A stretch of 64,000 nt of DNA from Phosphoribacter sp037045045 (GCA_037045045.1 JBAOHL010000004.1:434001-498000); one strand, 5' to 3'; numbered from the stretch's first letter, positions 51,209-60,765 are shown. Notes: generated by a model from the sequence alone, not told the origin. Numbers and translations: made by a program.

Positions 51209-52105
51209 CTACTCGGGGAGCCCGGCTTCGAGGTGATGGACATGCTCGACCTCTGCCTCGGTGTGCGGGTGGCGAGCCTTAGCGGCCTGGATCTGGCGAT
51301 AGACGTGCCCGCGCAGCTCGGTGAACCGGGGCATCGATCGAGTGCCAAGCTGGTCGCGGTCGTCGGGCAGGTCGATGTCGAGGTCCTCCTGGACCACCGT
51401 CGGCGAGCTCGAGAGGATGATGACTCGCTCGCCGAGGTACACCGACTCGTCGATGTCGTGGGTGACGAACAGGAAGGTCACCCCGAGCTTGTGCCAGATG
51501 TCCCGCACCAGGTCCTCGAGGTCGGCCCGGGTCTGGGCATCCACGGCGGCGAACGGCTCGTCCATGAGCAGGACCTTGGGTCGGTAGGCCACCGCCCGTG
51601 CGATGGCCACGCGTTGCTGCATGCCGCCGGACAGTTGCCAGGGGTACAGGCTGGCCGCGTGGCTCAACCCCACCGCATCCAAGGCCTCATCGACGACCTG
51701 ACGCATCTCGGCCTTGGGAATCTTGGCGTTCTTTAGCGGGAGCTCGATGTTGTGCTGCACGTTCATCCACGGGAAGAGTGACCGGCCGTACTCCTGGAAG
51801 ACGACGGCCATCCCCTTGGGCGGCCCGCTGACGAGCTCACCGGCCAGGTGCACCTGCCCGCGGGTCGGGCGCAACAGGCCCGAAATGCACTTCAGCAGGG
51901 TCGTCTTGCCGCAGCCGGAAGGGCCGACGAGACAGGCCAGCTCACCGTCGCGGACGTCGAAGGACAAGTCGCGCAGCGCCTCCACCGGTCCGGACTCGCT
52001 GTGGTAGGTCTTCTGGATGTTGCGCACCGACAGCAGGATGTCGGTGCGCTGGGCCCGGGCGCTCGGGCCGCTGCCGCGGGGTGTTGCTGCCGCGTCATCC
52101 GGCAT
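51209..52105 (-). CDS. NitT/TauT-type ABC importer, ATP-binding protein
   Basis: ATPase of a nitrate/sulfonate/taurine-type importer, 298 residues. Walker A VGPSGCGKTTLLK, Q-loop VFQEYGRSLFPW, signature QLSGGMQQRVAIARA, Walker B VLLMDEPFAAVD and the H-loop FVTHDIDESVYLGER are intact. The FPWMNVQHNIELPL stretch and DIDE are typical of SsuB/TauB proteins. It overlaps the preceding permease gene by 11 bases. The C-terminal 40 residues are His/Glu-rich. Substrate unknown. Confidence 0.93.
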   Translation of the reverse strand: MPDDAAATPRGSGPSARAQRTDILLSVRNIQKTYHSESGPVEALRDLSFDVRDGELACLVGPSGCGKTTLLKCISGLLRPTRGQVHLAGELVSGPPKGMAVVFQEYGRSLFPWMNVQHNIELPLKNAKIPKAEMRQVVDEALDAVGLSHAASLYPWQLSGGMQQRVAIARAVAYRPKVLLMDEPFAAVDAQTRADLEDLVRDIWHKLGVTFLFVTHDIDESVYLGERVIILSSSPTVVQEDLDIDLPDDRDQLGTRSMPRFTELRGHVYRQIQAAKARHPHTEAEVEHVHHLEAGLPE

Positions 52106-52868
52106 GGTCGACCTCCCTCTGGCCGTAGTACCACGAGAGCACCCGGCGTGAGACGAACTGGTAGAGCACAGACAAGGCGATGCCGAGCAGCCCGAGCACG
52201 GCGATGCCGCTCCACATCTCGGGAACGGAGAACGATCGCTGGAACTGGACGATGGTGAAACCCAGACCGGCCGACGAAGCGAACATCTCGGAGATCACCA
52301 TAAGGATGAGCCCCAACGAGAGCGCCTGACGGACCCCGGCGAAGATCTGCGGGCCGGCCGAGGGCACGACGAGCGTGAAGATCCGGGACGCCCCGTGGAT
52401 GCGGTAGACCCGGCAAGTGTCCGTGAGCACGTCATCGACGGCCCGGACGCCCTCGACGGTGTTGAGCAGCACCGGCCAGATGCACCCGGAGACGATGACG
52501 AGGACCTTCATCGCGTCGTTGACGCCGAGCAGCAGCATGAGGATGGGGACCATGACCGGCGGGGGAATCGCTCGGAGGAACTCCAGCACGGGTTCGGTCA
52601 TCGCGCGCAGCACCCGATTGGACCCGATGAGCAGACCCGCGGCGATCCCCAGGGTGATGGCCAGGACCACACCGACGATCAGCCGCAGGACACTGGGGAC
52701 GACGTCCTCGATGAAGCGCGGCCCGATCCACACGTTCCCGAGGGTCTGAACGAGCTGGACCGGTTTGGGGACGAAGAAGTTCGTCGAGTTCACGCTGAGC
52801 AGATGCCACAGCAGGATGAGGCCGATCGGGAGGCCGATGGCCGTGAGGGTGCGCCGCACGGGGCTCAC
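52095..52868 (-). CDS. NitT/TauT-type ABC importer permease 1
   Basis: A 257-residue permease with six helices and the EAA-like loop CRVYRIHGASRIFTLVVPSA. LLWHLLSVNSTNFFVPKPVQ and FLRAIPPPVMVPILMLLLGV are typical of SsuC/TauC proteins. GTG 52868 overlaps the stop of permease 2 as GTGA. Two different permeases are encoded, so the channel is likely a heterodimer. Confidence 0.92.
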   Translation of the reverse strand: MSPVRRTLTAIGLPIGLILLWHLLSVNSTNFFVPKPVQLVQTLGNVWIGPRFIEDVVPSVLRLIVGVVLAITLGIAAGLLIGSNRVLRAMTEPVLEFLRAIPPPVMVPILMLLLGVNDAMKVLVIVSGCIWPVLLNTVEGVRAVDDVLTDTCRVYRIHGASRIFTLVVPSAGPQIFAGVRQALSLGLILMVISEMFASSAGLGFTIVQFQRSFSVPEMWSGIAVLGLLGIALSVLYQFVSRRVLSWYYGQREVDHAG

Positions 52869-53653
52869 ACGTGCACCTCCGCACGGACCGAGGGATGCCA
52901 GGCGAGGACCTTGCGTTCGACCCACCGCATCCCGATGTTGATGACGACGCCGATCAGCCCGGTGAACAGGACGAGGGCGTACATCGGCGTCGCGGCGCCG
53001 CCGGACTGGGCCAGGGCGATCTCCCGGCCGAGGCCAGGGTTGCCGATGATGAGCTCGGCGGTCACCGCGAGGATGAGTGCGACGGCCGCCCCCAGGCGCA
53101 TCCCGGTCATGACGTAGGGCAACGCGGTCGGCCAGGTGACGTGGCGGATCCGGGCCAGCCGGCCGAGGCCGTAGCTACGGGCGGTGTTCTCCGCGACCAT
53201 GTCGACGTCGGTGACCCCGGACAGCACCTGGATGAGGATTTGCCAGAAGGCCGCGTAGATGATGAGCATCAGCGCCGATTGGATCCGCACCCCGAACAGC
53301 AGCACGGCCAGGGGGATGAGAGCGACCGAGGGGATCGGACGGAGGAACTCGATCGTCGAGTGGGTGACCTCGCGCAGGGTGCGGTTCGTCCCGATGACCA
53401 AACCGACGAACACGGCCAAGGCCGCGGCGATGAGCAGCCCGATGGCCCAGCTGAGCATGGTGTCCCACACCGCCACCCAGAAGGCGGTAAGCGTGAGGTT
53501 CGTGCCGAAGGCCGCGAGGATCTGACTGATCGGCGGGAGGTACTTCTGGTCGATCAGCCCGAGCCGGGGGACGACCTCGCCCAAGGCGAGGGCCAGGGCT
53601 ACCCCGACCAGACCGAGCACACCCGCCGGCAGGGAGCCGGCGCGCGACCTCAT
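52865..53653 (-). CDS. NitT/TauT-type ABC importer permease 2
   Basis: A 262-residue permease, six helices. LGLIDQKYLPPISQILAAFG, FLRPIPSVALIPLAVLLFGV and the coupling-helix loop ARSYGLGRLARIRHVTWPTA mark it as BPD_transp_1 of the SsuC group. Coupled by overlaps to permease 1, and 34 bases after the binding-protein gene. Confidence 0.92.
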   Translation of the reverse strand: MRSRAGSLPAGVLGLVGVALALALGEVVPRLGLIDQKYLPPISQILAAFGTNLTLTAFWVAVWDTMLSWAIGLLIAAALAVFVGLVIGTNRTLREVTHSTIEFLRPIPSVALIPLAVLLFGVRIQSALMLIIYAAFWQILIQVLSGVTDVDMVAENTARSYGLGRLARIRHVTWPTALPYVMTGMRLGAAVALILAVTAELIIGNPGLGREIALAQSGGAATPMYALVLFTGLIGVVINIGMRWVERKVLAWHPSVRAEVHV

Positions 53654-53687
53654 GGTCGGCTCACCTCGGGCCTGGCGCCCTCACTCG

Positions 53688-54668
53688 TCACGAGGGCGGC
53701 AGGATCGCGCTGACGTTGACCGCCTTGGAGACCGTGCCGTACTTGAGCACGGAGTCGGCCAGCTTCTGGACCGCGTCGCGGTGGAAATCGGCCTGGAACC
53801 GAGGCAACACCATCTTGGATCGCGCGTCCGCGTCGATCTTCGTGTACGTACCGACGATGTCGCGGACGTCCTGGGGGTGGGTGTTGGCGTAGTCGAGCGC
53901 CTTCTTCATCCCACGCTGGAAGGCCGCGACGATGTCCTTCTTCGAGTCGAAGCTGTCCGACTTGGTGAAGTACCCGGCGATGTCGAGGTTGGCGTCGAAG
54001 TCGACGAAGTTGTTCGTCACGATTCGCGAACCGGAGGCCAGGCTGGCGCTCAGGAACGGCTCGAGCATCCACGCCGCGTCGATCTGGCCCCGGTCGAGGG
54101 CCGCTGGGGTGTCGGGGAAGGCCACCTCGACGAACTTGATCGTCTTAGGGTCCCCACCGGCCTCTTCGACGACCTTGCGGATCGTCGTGTCGCCGATGTT
54201 CGACAGGTTGTTCACCGACACCGTCTTGCCGGCCAGGTCGGCTGGAGTCTTGATGGGGGAGTCTCCCTTGACCACGACTGCCCCGAAGTCGGGCTTCTTG
54301 CCCGAGGTGGTCACGCCGTTGCTCACATAGCGCAGAGTCAGACCCTTGTCGACGGCGACCATCGTCGACACGGGGTTGCCGAAGCCGATGTCGAAGGATC
54401 CGCCGACGACGCCGGACACCGCGGCCGCGCCGCCGGTGACCTGGGTGAGCTTGACGTTGAGACCCTCTTCGGCAAAGAAGCCCTTGCTCACCCCGAGGAA
54501 GGCCGGAGAGCAGTCGACGATCGGGATGACCGCGACGTTGACTTCCTTGGCCCCGGCAGCCGGGCCTGCGGAGCCCGTGGTGGTGGACCCGCTTGGCGAC
54601 CCGGAACTGCAGGCCGCCAGGGCGGCGAGGGCGGCTGCGGCGAGGACGGACAGGTACTTGCGGGTCAT
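53688..54668 (-). CDS. NitT/TauT-type substrate-binding lipoprotein
   Basis: A 326-residue binding protein. Signal sequence with lipobox ALAACSSG; the mature protein is then tethered outside. NVAVIPIVDCSPAFLGVSKG, FFAEEGLNVKLTQVTGGAAA, GGSFDIGFGNPVSTMVAVDK and IDAAWMLEPFLSASLASGSR follow the NMT1/SsuA fold. Possible ligands are nitrate, aliphatic sulfonates, taurine or pyrimidine precursors; the sequence does not discriminate. First gene of the ABC operon. The ATG is at 54668. Confidence 0.92.
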   Translation of the reverse strand: MTRKYLSVLAAAALAALAACSSGSPSGSTTTGSAGPAAGAKEVNVAVIPIVDCSPAFLGVSKGFFAEEGLNVKLTQVTGGAAAVSGVVGGSFDIGFGNPVSTMVAVDKGLTLRYVSNGVTTSGKKPDFGAVVVKGDSPIKTPADLAGKTVSVNNLSNIGDTTIRKVVEEAGGDPKTIKFVEVAFPDTPAALDRGQIDAAWMLEPFLSASLASGSRIVTNNFVDFDANLDIAGYFTKSDSFDSKKDIVAAFQRGMKKALDYANTHPQDVRDIVGTYTKIDADARSKMVLPRFQADFHRDAVQKLADSVLKYGTVSKAVNVSAILPPS

Positions 54669-54813
54669 CGCGACTCCCGGTGCGTGGTGGTATGCCGGGT
54701 CGGCACTACGGTCCCCGCGTCCGACGGCGGCCTTCCAGGATTGAACCCGGCCCGTAACGACAGCGTCAAGGCACTCGACCCTCCGTGACCGAGTCGATAC
54801 CGCACAGCAGAAC

Positions 54814-54847
54814 CGCGCTGCCCTCGGGCGACCCCGGGGGCAGCGCG
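54814..54847. terminator. strong hairpin after the ABC-2 operon
   Basis: A 14-bp stem, CGCGCTGCCCTCGG pairing with CCGGGGGCAGCGCG (one G-T pair), loop GCGACC. No T-run, as is common in high-G+C actinobacteria. It lies between the end of the NatAB-like operon (54928) and the promoter region of the NitT-type operon, both leftward. Confidence 0.55.
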
Positions 54848-54927
54848 CGGGTCGGGACAGGGTGCCCTCGAGCCCCGGGAGGTCGTGACCCGGCGCCGCC
54901 CCCGAGATACGGCGCCGGGCCACGGGC

Positions 54928-56196
54928 TCAATCTGTTGACCGCCAGGCGGCGCGCAGGCTCACCCGACCGCGCGTTTGCAGCAGGGAACGGCGGTAGATC
55001 CGCTCGCCGACGAGAATCGTCGCCGCGGCGAAGGCCAGGGTCAGCACGAGGGCGACCACCGGCTCCCACCAGGAGGCCTCGCCGGTGACGACCCGTCCGG
55101 GCATGGTGATCGCCGAGAGGATCGGGACGAACGAGGCGACGGCCTTGGCGGCGCCCTGGACGCTCAAGCCGACGACGAACGCCATGACGAGGATCATCGT
55201 CAGCGGGGTGGTCGTCGACTGCAGGTCCTCGCTGCGCGAGGCGAGCGCTCCGGCCACGGCCCACATGCACGCCAGGGCGACGAACCCGGCGAGGAAGAAC
55301 ACCAGGAACCACCCGATCCCGCCGAGCAGTGCCGCAACCGGGAGAGCCTGTTTGGTGACGGTCACGCCGACGAGGCCGACCACGGCATACAGGGCCATCT
55401 GACCGAACGCGAGCATCGTGTTGCCAAGGACCTTGCCGACGAGCAACTGTCGGACCGGGATCGCCGTGGTGAGGATTTCGACGATGCGCGACTGCTTCTC
55501 CTCGACGACCGAGTTCGCGATCTGGATGCCGAACATCAGCGCGGCCATGTAGAAGAGGATCGCGAAGGCGAAGGCCAGCACCTTGCGCGGGCCCGAGCTG
55601 GCCGGATCGACCGGTTCGAGGCTCGTCGTGGCCAACGTCGACCCGGCCGCCAGCGCGGTCGTGGAGGTGCCGGCGGCCTTGGCGTTGGCGTCGATGGTCG
55701 TGTCGCGCACGGTCTGGGCCAGCTCGGTTCGCAGCGTGTCGTCCGGCTCCTTCGCCGTCGTCAGAGTCCACTGCCCGGTGCCGCGGGTGAGCAGCGCGTC
55801 GACCTCGCCGGCGCGCACGAGCCGCTCGCCCTCGGCCGTGGTGGGGACCTCGCGCACGAGCAGTCGGTTCTTCTCGTCGGCGGCCGCCACGCGAGTCGCG
55901 GTCGCGGTGACGACCTCGCGGGCTCCGGTGTCGACGACGGCAACCGTGCGCACCGACTCTTGGCCGGCGAACAGGGCCTGCACACCGAAGGTTGCCGCGA
56001 GCAGCGTGAGCGTCAGCACCGTGGAGACGAGGAAGTTGCGGTCGGTGAGCCGGACGATGACCTCGCGGACGGCGACGATCCGCCACGACGGGACGCGATC
56101 CGGGGACTCGGCAGCGGCCGGTATGCCGCCCTGCTGGCGCGCGGACACGAGCGCGGGGTTGGAGTCGGCGCGGGCCGGAAAGGTCCGGGCGTTCAT
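54928..56196 (-). CDS. ABC-2 type exporter permease (NatB-like)
   Basis: A 422-residue permease. A first helix (FLVSTVLTLTLLAATFGVQA) is followed by a large extracytoplasmic loop of about 130 residues, then five to six helices in the C-terminal half. The segment NSVVEEKQSRIVEILTTAIP is the hallmark of ABC-2 NatB/YhaP permeases. It pairs with the ATPase encoded just upstream (4-base overlap). Substrate unknown; relatives export Na+, drugs or peptides. Confidence 0.91.
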   Translation of the reverse strand: MNARTFPARADSNPALVSARQQGGIPAAAESPDRVPSWRIVAVREVIVRLTDRNFLVSTVLTLTLLAATFGVQALFAGQESVRTVAVVDTGAREVVTATATRVAAADEKNRLLVREVPTTAEGERLVRAGEVDALLTRGTGQWTLTTAKEPDDTLRTELAQTVRDTTIDANAKAAGTSTTALAAGSTLATTSLEPVDPASSGPRKVLAFAFAILFYMAALMFGIQIANSVVEEKQSRIVEILTTAIPVRQLLVGKVLGNTMLAFGQMALYAVVGLVGVTVTKQALPVAALLGGIGWFLVFFLAGFVALACMWAVAGALASRSEDLQSTTTPLTMILVMAFVVGLSVQGAAKAVASFVPILSAITMPGRVVTGEASWWEPVVALVLTLAFAAATILVGERIYRRSLLQTRGRVSLRAAWRSTD

Positions 56197-57107
56197 GCGG
56201 TCACCTCACGGTAGATCTCGCTGAGGGCGGGGACGATGCGGGCGAACTCGTGGACCGGGCCGCGTCCGACGGCCTCGGCGAGCAGGTCCTGGGTGGCGCG
56301 GTCGGAGAGTGGTTCGACGATGGCGGTGGTGCCGTCGACGTCGGCGACGTGCAGGTCGCCGCGTCCGCGTACCCACCCGGCGTCGCCGCCGAGGACGATC
56401 CGCCAGCGGCGGGTACCGGTGTCGCGCAAGGCATCCGGCGTTCCATGGGCGACGACTCGGCCGCGCGCCAGGACGACGACCTCGTCGCAGAGCCGCTCGA
56501 CGAGGTCGAGCTGGTGCGAGGAGAACAGCACGGGGACCCCGGCTGCGGTGCGGGAGCGCAAGACGGCGGCCATGGCGTCGACGGCCTCGGGGTCCAGGCC
56601 CGAGAAAGGCTCGTCGAGGATGAGCGCGATCGGGTCGTGCAGGACCGCGGCGATGATCTGGACCCGTTGCTGGTTGCCGAGCGAGAGGGTTTCGAGCTTC
56701 GCGCCGAGCCGCTCGCCGAGCCCGAAGCTCTCCAGCAGTTCGGTGGCCGTGGTCCGGGCCTCGCTGGCACTCATGCCGTGCAACCGGCCGAGGTAGACGA
56801 GTTGGTCGAGGACTTTCTGCTTGGGGTAGAGGCCCCGTTCCTCGGGCATGTACCCGAACCGAGCGCGCTCGGCCGCGGTGGCCGGTGCGCCGGCCCAGTG
56901 CACTTGTCCGGAGTCGGCGGCGAGCACGCCCATGACGATGCGCATCGTCGTCGTCTTGCCCGCGCCGTTGCCGCCGACGAAGCCGACGAGGCGCCCGGGC
57001 GGGACGTCGAACCCGACGTCGTCGAGGGCGGTGACCTCGCCGAAGCGGCGGCCGAGTCCGAGGACCTGCAGGCCGGCCGAGGAGTCGGGGGGCGCGATGC
57101 TGCTCAT
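56193..57107 (-). CDS. ABC exporter ATP-binding protein (NatA-like)
   Basis: A 304-residue ATPase: Walker A GGNGAGKTTTMRIV, signature LSLGNQQRVQIIAAV (LSxGN variant typical of the NatA/YhaQ group), Walker B ALILDEPFSGLDPEA, H-loop LFSSHQLDLVERLCDE. The C-terminal 80 residues form the extra domain of this group. ATG 57107; overlaps the permease start. Directly downstream of a NarL-type two-component pair, which may control it. Confidence 0.92.
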   Translation of the reverse strand: MSSIAPPDSSAGLQVLGLGRRFGEVTALDDVGFDVPPGRLVGFVGGNGAGKTTTMRIVMGVLAADSGQVHWAGAPATAAERARFGYMPEERGLYPKQKVLDQLVYLGRLHGMSASEARTTATELLESFGLGERLGAKLETLSLGNQQRVQIIAAVLHDPIALILDEPFSGLDPEAVDAMAAVLRSRTAAGVPVLFSSHQLDLVERLCDEVVVLARGRVVAHGTPDALRDTGTRRWRIVLGGDAGWVRGRGDLHVADVDGTTAIVEPLSDRATQDLLAEAVGRGPVHEFARIVPALSEIYREVTA

Positions 57108-57185
57108 GGCCTCGACGCTAGGGGGCCCGCGCGGGACGGTGATCCGTCGGGGGGCGGAAATCCGGGCTGCCGGGCCTGCCCCGGG

Positions 57186-58127
57186 TCACTCCCCCGGGAG
57201 GATGAGGCCGGCCTCGTACGCGAAGACGACGGCCTGGATCCGGTCGCGCAGGTGCAGCTTGGCCAGGCAGTTGGACACGTGGGTCTTGACGGTGGCCTCG
57301 CCGAGCACGAGGGCGGCGGCGATCTCGGCATTGGACTGCCCGCGGGCGAGCATCCCGAGGACCTCGCCCTCGCGTTCGGTGAGCAGGGCCAGGCCCTGGC
57401 GCCGGGCCGCGTCGATCGGCCGCTCCTCGGTCGCGCCAGTCGCGCCAGGCGCGCCAGTCGCTCCGGTCGCGCCGGTATGCCGCCCGGTCGCCTCCGCAGC
57501 CCCCGGCAGGGGGCTACTCGTTTGGGCCGCAGTGGCCGGGGCCAGTGTCGGTGCCCGCGGCGAGGTTGCGCTCGGCGGCGGGATGGACAGCGGGGGGGCA
57601 GGTCCGGACGCGCTCGACGCAGGCGCGCCTGAGGGCCCTACGGGGGATGGGCTTGCGAGGGATGGGCTTGCGGGAGAACGGGTTGCGGGCGGTGCGGGCG
57701 CGGCATACCGGCGTTCGATCACCCGCCTGGTGACCTCGGGGGCCAGCAGGGCGTGGCCGAACCCGACCGCCCGGATCGCGTCGGCGAGTTGTTCGGCGTC
57801 GGCGTTCTTGAGCAGGAACCCGCTCGCACCCGCGTCGAGCCCGGCGAAGAGGTAGTCGTCGCGGTCGAACGTCGTGAGGATGACGACCTTGGCCAGGTCT
57901 TCCGCGACGATGGCGCGGGTCGCCTCGATACCGTCCATGACGGGCATCTGGACGTCCATGAGGACGACGTCCGGGCGCAAGGCGCGGGTGAGGTCGAGCG
58001 CCTCGCGTCCGTCGACGGCCTCGCCGACGACCTCGAGATCCTCGTGCACCGACAGGATCATCGCGAACCCGCTGCGGACCAGGCGCTGGTCGTCGGCGAG
58101 CAGCACCCGCAGGGGCCTCTCGGTCAC
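57186..58127 (-). CDS. NarL-type response regulator with an unusually long linker
   Basis: A 313-residue regulator. The receiver has DDQ (12-14), phospho-acceptor Asp58 in VVLMDVQMP and Lys107 in FLLKNADA. The LuxR-type helix-turn-helix is at the C terminus: LTEREGEVLGMLARGQSNAE and ATVKTHVSNCLAKLHLRDRI. Between them lies a linker of about 100 residues rich in Pro/Ser/Ala/Thr, ending in GATGATGAPGATGATEE. Typical members are 210-230 residues. The start overlaps the kinase stop. Confidence 0.92.
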   Translation of the reverse strand: MTERPLRVLLADDQRLVRSGFAMILSVHEDLEVVGEAVDGREALDLTRALRPDVVLMDVQMPVMDGIEATRAIVAEDLAKVVILTTFDRDDYLFAGLDAGASGFLLKNADAEQLADAIRAVGFGHALLAPEVTRRVIERRYAAPAPPATRSPASPSLASPSPVGPSGAPASSASGPAPPLSIPPPSATSPRAPTLAPATAAQTSSPLPGAAEATGRHTGATGATGAPGATGATEERPIDAARRQGLALLTEREGEVLGMLARGQSNAEIAAALVLGEATVKTHVSNCLAKLHLRDRIQAVVFAYEAGLILPGE

Positions 58128-59494
58128 GCGGCACCGCCGGCGTCGGCCGCTGCGGCGCTGTCGGAGACCGGGCGCAGGGCAAGGGGGAAGCGCACCCGGA
58201 CCCGGTAGCCACCGGTGACCCTCGGCCCGATCTCGGCGGCGCCGCCGAGAGAGTTGATCCGTTCGCGCACGCCGAGCAGGCCGAGGCCGCTGCCGCCGGT
58301 CGAGGGGCCGCGGGAGCGCCCGTCGTCGAGGACCTCGGCCTCGGCGTAGTCGGCGGAGACCCGCACGACGACACTGGCGCGCCGGGCCGTCGAGTGGCGT
58401 CGGACGTTGGTCAGCGCCTCCTGGACGATCCGGTAGATCGCCAGCCCCACCTGCGGCGGGACCTCGCGGTGGCGTCCCGGTGGGTCCTCGACGAGCGAGT
58501 AGGTGACCTCAAGTCCCGGTGCGGCAGTAGCGGATTCGACCAGGTCGGCAAGGTCGGGCAGGCCGGGGTGCGGGGCGCGAGTCGTGGTGTCGTCGGGGGT
58601 CGCCTCGGTGGAGCCGCGCAGCGTGCCGAGCAGGCCGCGCAACTGCGCGACCGCCTCACGGCTGGAGTCCTCGATGGCCCGCAAGGCCTCGGCGGCCCGG
58701 ACGGGGTCGCGGTGCAGGACGGTGCGCGCCGCCGCGGCCTGCACGCCCATGACGGAGACGTGGTGGGCGACGACGTCGTGCAGTTCCCGGGCGATCCGCA
58801 GGCGTTCCTCGGTGACGGCTTGGTCGCGCAGTTGTTGGGCCTGGGCCTGGATCGTGATCCGTTGCTCGTCGACCTGCGCGGTATGCCGCGCCGCGCGCCA
58901 GGCCTGTTGGCCGAGCACGACCGCGCCACCGAAGTACACGGCGTTGACGACGAGGCCGAAGATCCCGGCGGCCGCCGCGGGGGTCAACGGGCCGAGGGAG
59001 TGTCCAGCCGCGGCCCCGACCATCTCCTCCAGCGCGCTGCCCCACACGTAGACGACCGCCAGCCAGAGGAACATCGTCGTGACGACCCCACCGACGACGA
59101 GAGCCATGAGCTGGCGGTCTCGGGCCCAGGCGACCGCCGTGTACAGCGCCAGGAAGTAGGCCAGTTGCAGCGGCAGCAGGCCCATGACGTTGGGGATGGT
59201 GACGCCGACGACGAACATGTGCAGGCCGGCATACCCGCCGACGACGAGCGGCAACCGGCGGCGCCAGGCCAGGGCCAGAGTGCCGGTGGCCACGGCGAGG
59301 TGCTGGACCCAGATCGGGGCCGACGTGCTGTCGAGCACGCCGAGCACCCGCACGAGCTCGGTGAGTAGCACGGCGACGAGCCAGAACCCGAACGCGAGCT
59401 TGAGGTCGTTACGTCGCTGTCCCGGGGTGGGTCGCGGCCGGGTCCAGTGTTCCTGGACGCCGAACAGGGCGGCCAGGCGGGCTCGGGCTGTCAC
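58124..59494 (-). CDS. sensor histidine kinase (HisKA_3/NarX-DesK type)
   Basis: A 456-residue kinase with about six N-terminal transmembrane helices (LAFGFWLVAVLLTELVRVLG, VVGGYAGLHMFVVGVTIPNV and others). The dimerisation box RIARELHDVVAHHVSVMGVQ carries the phospho-acceptor His, and the ATPase domain has IVQEALTNVRRHS and GSGLGLLGVRERINSLGG. GTG 59494 overlaps the alkD stop as GTGA. Such kinases beside NatAB genes often sense envelope stress or drugs. Confidence 0.93.
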   Translation of the reverse strand: MTARARLAALFGVQEHWTRPRPTPGQRRNDLKLAFGFWLVAVLLTELVRVLGVLDSTSAPIWVQHLAVATGTLALAWRRRLPLVVGGYAGLHMFVVGVTIPNVMGLLPLQLAYFLALYTAVAWARDRQLMALVVGGVVTTMFLWLAVVYVWGSALEEMVGAAAGHSLGPLTPAAAAGIFGLVVNAVYFGGAVVLGQQAWRAARHTAQVDEQRITIQAQAQQLRDQAVTEERLRIARELHDVVAHHVSVMGVQAAAARTVLHRDPVRAAEALRAIEDSSREAVAQLRGLLGTLRGSTEATPDDTTTRAPHPGLPDLADLVESATAAPGLEVTYSLVEDPPGRHREVPPQVGLAIYRIVQEALTNVRRHSTARRASVVVRVSADYAEAEVLDDGRSRGPSTGGSGLGLLGVRERINSLGGAAEIGPRVTGGYRVRVRFPLALRPVSDSAAAADAGGAA

Positions 59495-60396
59495 GGGTCC
59501 ACGGTAGGAGAGTCGGCCGGGGCTCGCCTCCGTCGCGCGGATGAGCCGGCAGCGGGAGGGCTGGCTGCGCCAGAACCGGAGGCGCGGCGGCCGGGCTCGC
59601 CGGGGTTGGCTCCGGCGGGACTGGCGGCGGCCCACGAGCCGAGGTGCTTGAGCGCTTCCTTGCGCGAGAGCGGCGACAGGTCGGGGTGCGCGGCCACATA
59701 GCCGGTCACCCAGTCCGGGTCGGTGCGCGCGTAGTCTCGCAGCGCCCACCCGATCGCCTTGCGGGCGAAGAAATCCGGGTCGCCGATCGACGGCGCGATG
59801 ACCGCGGCGAGCAGGTCGGTATCGGTCGCCGTCTTGGCGCCGACCTGGCTAAGGATCGCCGTGCGGCGCACCCACAGTCCCGGCTCGCGCGCCCACTCGC
59901 GCAGCAGCGCACCTAGCCGCGCGGGGTCGAGGCCGAGGGCCTCCCGGACGAGGTGCGTGGCGATGTCGTCGACGACATCCCACCACGCGCCGGTCTCGAC
60001 GAGGTGGCGGTACAGCGGCATGCTCGCCGAGCCGCGGAAGCCCCGGGAGCTCCGGTGTTTGGCCAGCGCGAGCGCGGCATACCAGTGTTCGCGGTGGGTC
60101 GCCTCGTCCCACAGTGCCCGCACCGTCGCCTCCCACGGCTCGCGCGTTTCGATGCGGTATGCCGGGTCGGCGAGGATCGGGCGCAGGGCCTGGCGCAGCA
60201 GCGGCGCGGTGAGCCCGAGATAGGGCAGGGCCGAGCGCATGTAGCGCTGTTGTGCCGGCGCCCGGTCGGGGTCGGCATTGCGGGCCAGGGCGGTGCGGAT
60301 GGCCTCGACGAGGTCGCGGCGGGCCGGTCCGGGGTTGGCCGGTGCGGGAGGTGCCGGTCCGGGGTTGGCCGTTGCGGGAGGTGCCGGCGGCGGCAT
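59491..60396 (-). CDS. DNA alkylation repair protein (AlkD-like)
   Basis: A 301-residue HEAT-like-repeat DNA glycosylase. RYMRSALPYLGLTAPLLRQA, LWDEATHREHWYAALALAKH, ETGAWWDVVDDIATHLVREA and DPDFFARKAIGWALRDYART are conserved AlkD features, including the Trp/Asp residues that line the lesion. The N-terminal 30 residues (NPGPAPPAPANPGPA) and C-terminal 50 are low complexity. It ends overlapping the kinase start. Confidence 0.9.
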   Translation of the reverse strand: MPPPAPPATANPGPAPPAPANPGPARRDLVEAIRTALARNADPDRAPAQQRYMRSALPYLGLTAPLLRQALRPILADPAYRIETREPWEATVRALWDEATHREHWYAALALAKHRSSRGFRGSASMPLYRHLVETGAWWDVVDDIATHLVREALGLDPARLGALLREWAREPGLWVRRTAILSQVGAKTATDTDLLAAVIAPSIGDPDFFARKAIGWALRDYARTDPDWVTGYVAAHPDLSPLSRKEALKHLGSWAAASPAGANPGEPGRRASGSGAASPPAAGSSARRRRAPADSPTVDP

Positions 60397-60408
60397 ACCT
60401 GCGGGAAC

Positions 60409-60684
60409 TCAGGCGGAGCGACCGTAGCGAGCGGCGGAGCGCGCCCGGGCCTTGGCGGCCTCGACGTCTCGGTCCTTCGGCGGGGCGGCCGAGTGCAGGT
60501 GGGCGAGCAGGTGGGTGGTGGCGTGCGCGACCGCCTCGACTGCCTCGTCGAAGGCCGGCTGGTTGACCTGGCTCGGGCGGGTCGTGCCGGCGACCTTGCG
60601 GACGTACTGCAGCGCGGCCGCGTGGACCTCCTCGGTGGTGGCCGGAGGCTCGAAGTTGTGCAGGGGTCGGATGTTGCGGCACAT
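60409..60684 (-). CDS. DUF2277-family protein
   Basis: A 91-residue protein that starts MCRNIRPLHNFEPPATTEEV, the hallmark of DUF2277. AALQYVRKVAGTTRPSQVNQ and AFDEAVEAVAHATTHLLAHL follow. Function unknown but widespread in actinobacteria. The ATG at 60684 lies 12 bases from the alkD-like gene end-to-start direction, so the two are likely co-transcribed. Confidence 0.92.
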   Translation of the reverse strand: MCRNIRPLHNFEPPATTEEVHAAALQYVRKVAGTTRPSQVNQPAFDEAVEAVAHATTHLLAHLHSAAPPKDRDVEAAKARARSAARYGRSA

Positions 60685-60765
60685 GCCGTTCAGCGTATGC
60701 CGCGACGGTTCGCCGGAGACCGGACCGCCCGCACCATGCCGACCCGGAGGTGCCGAACGTCGACG

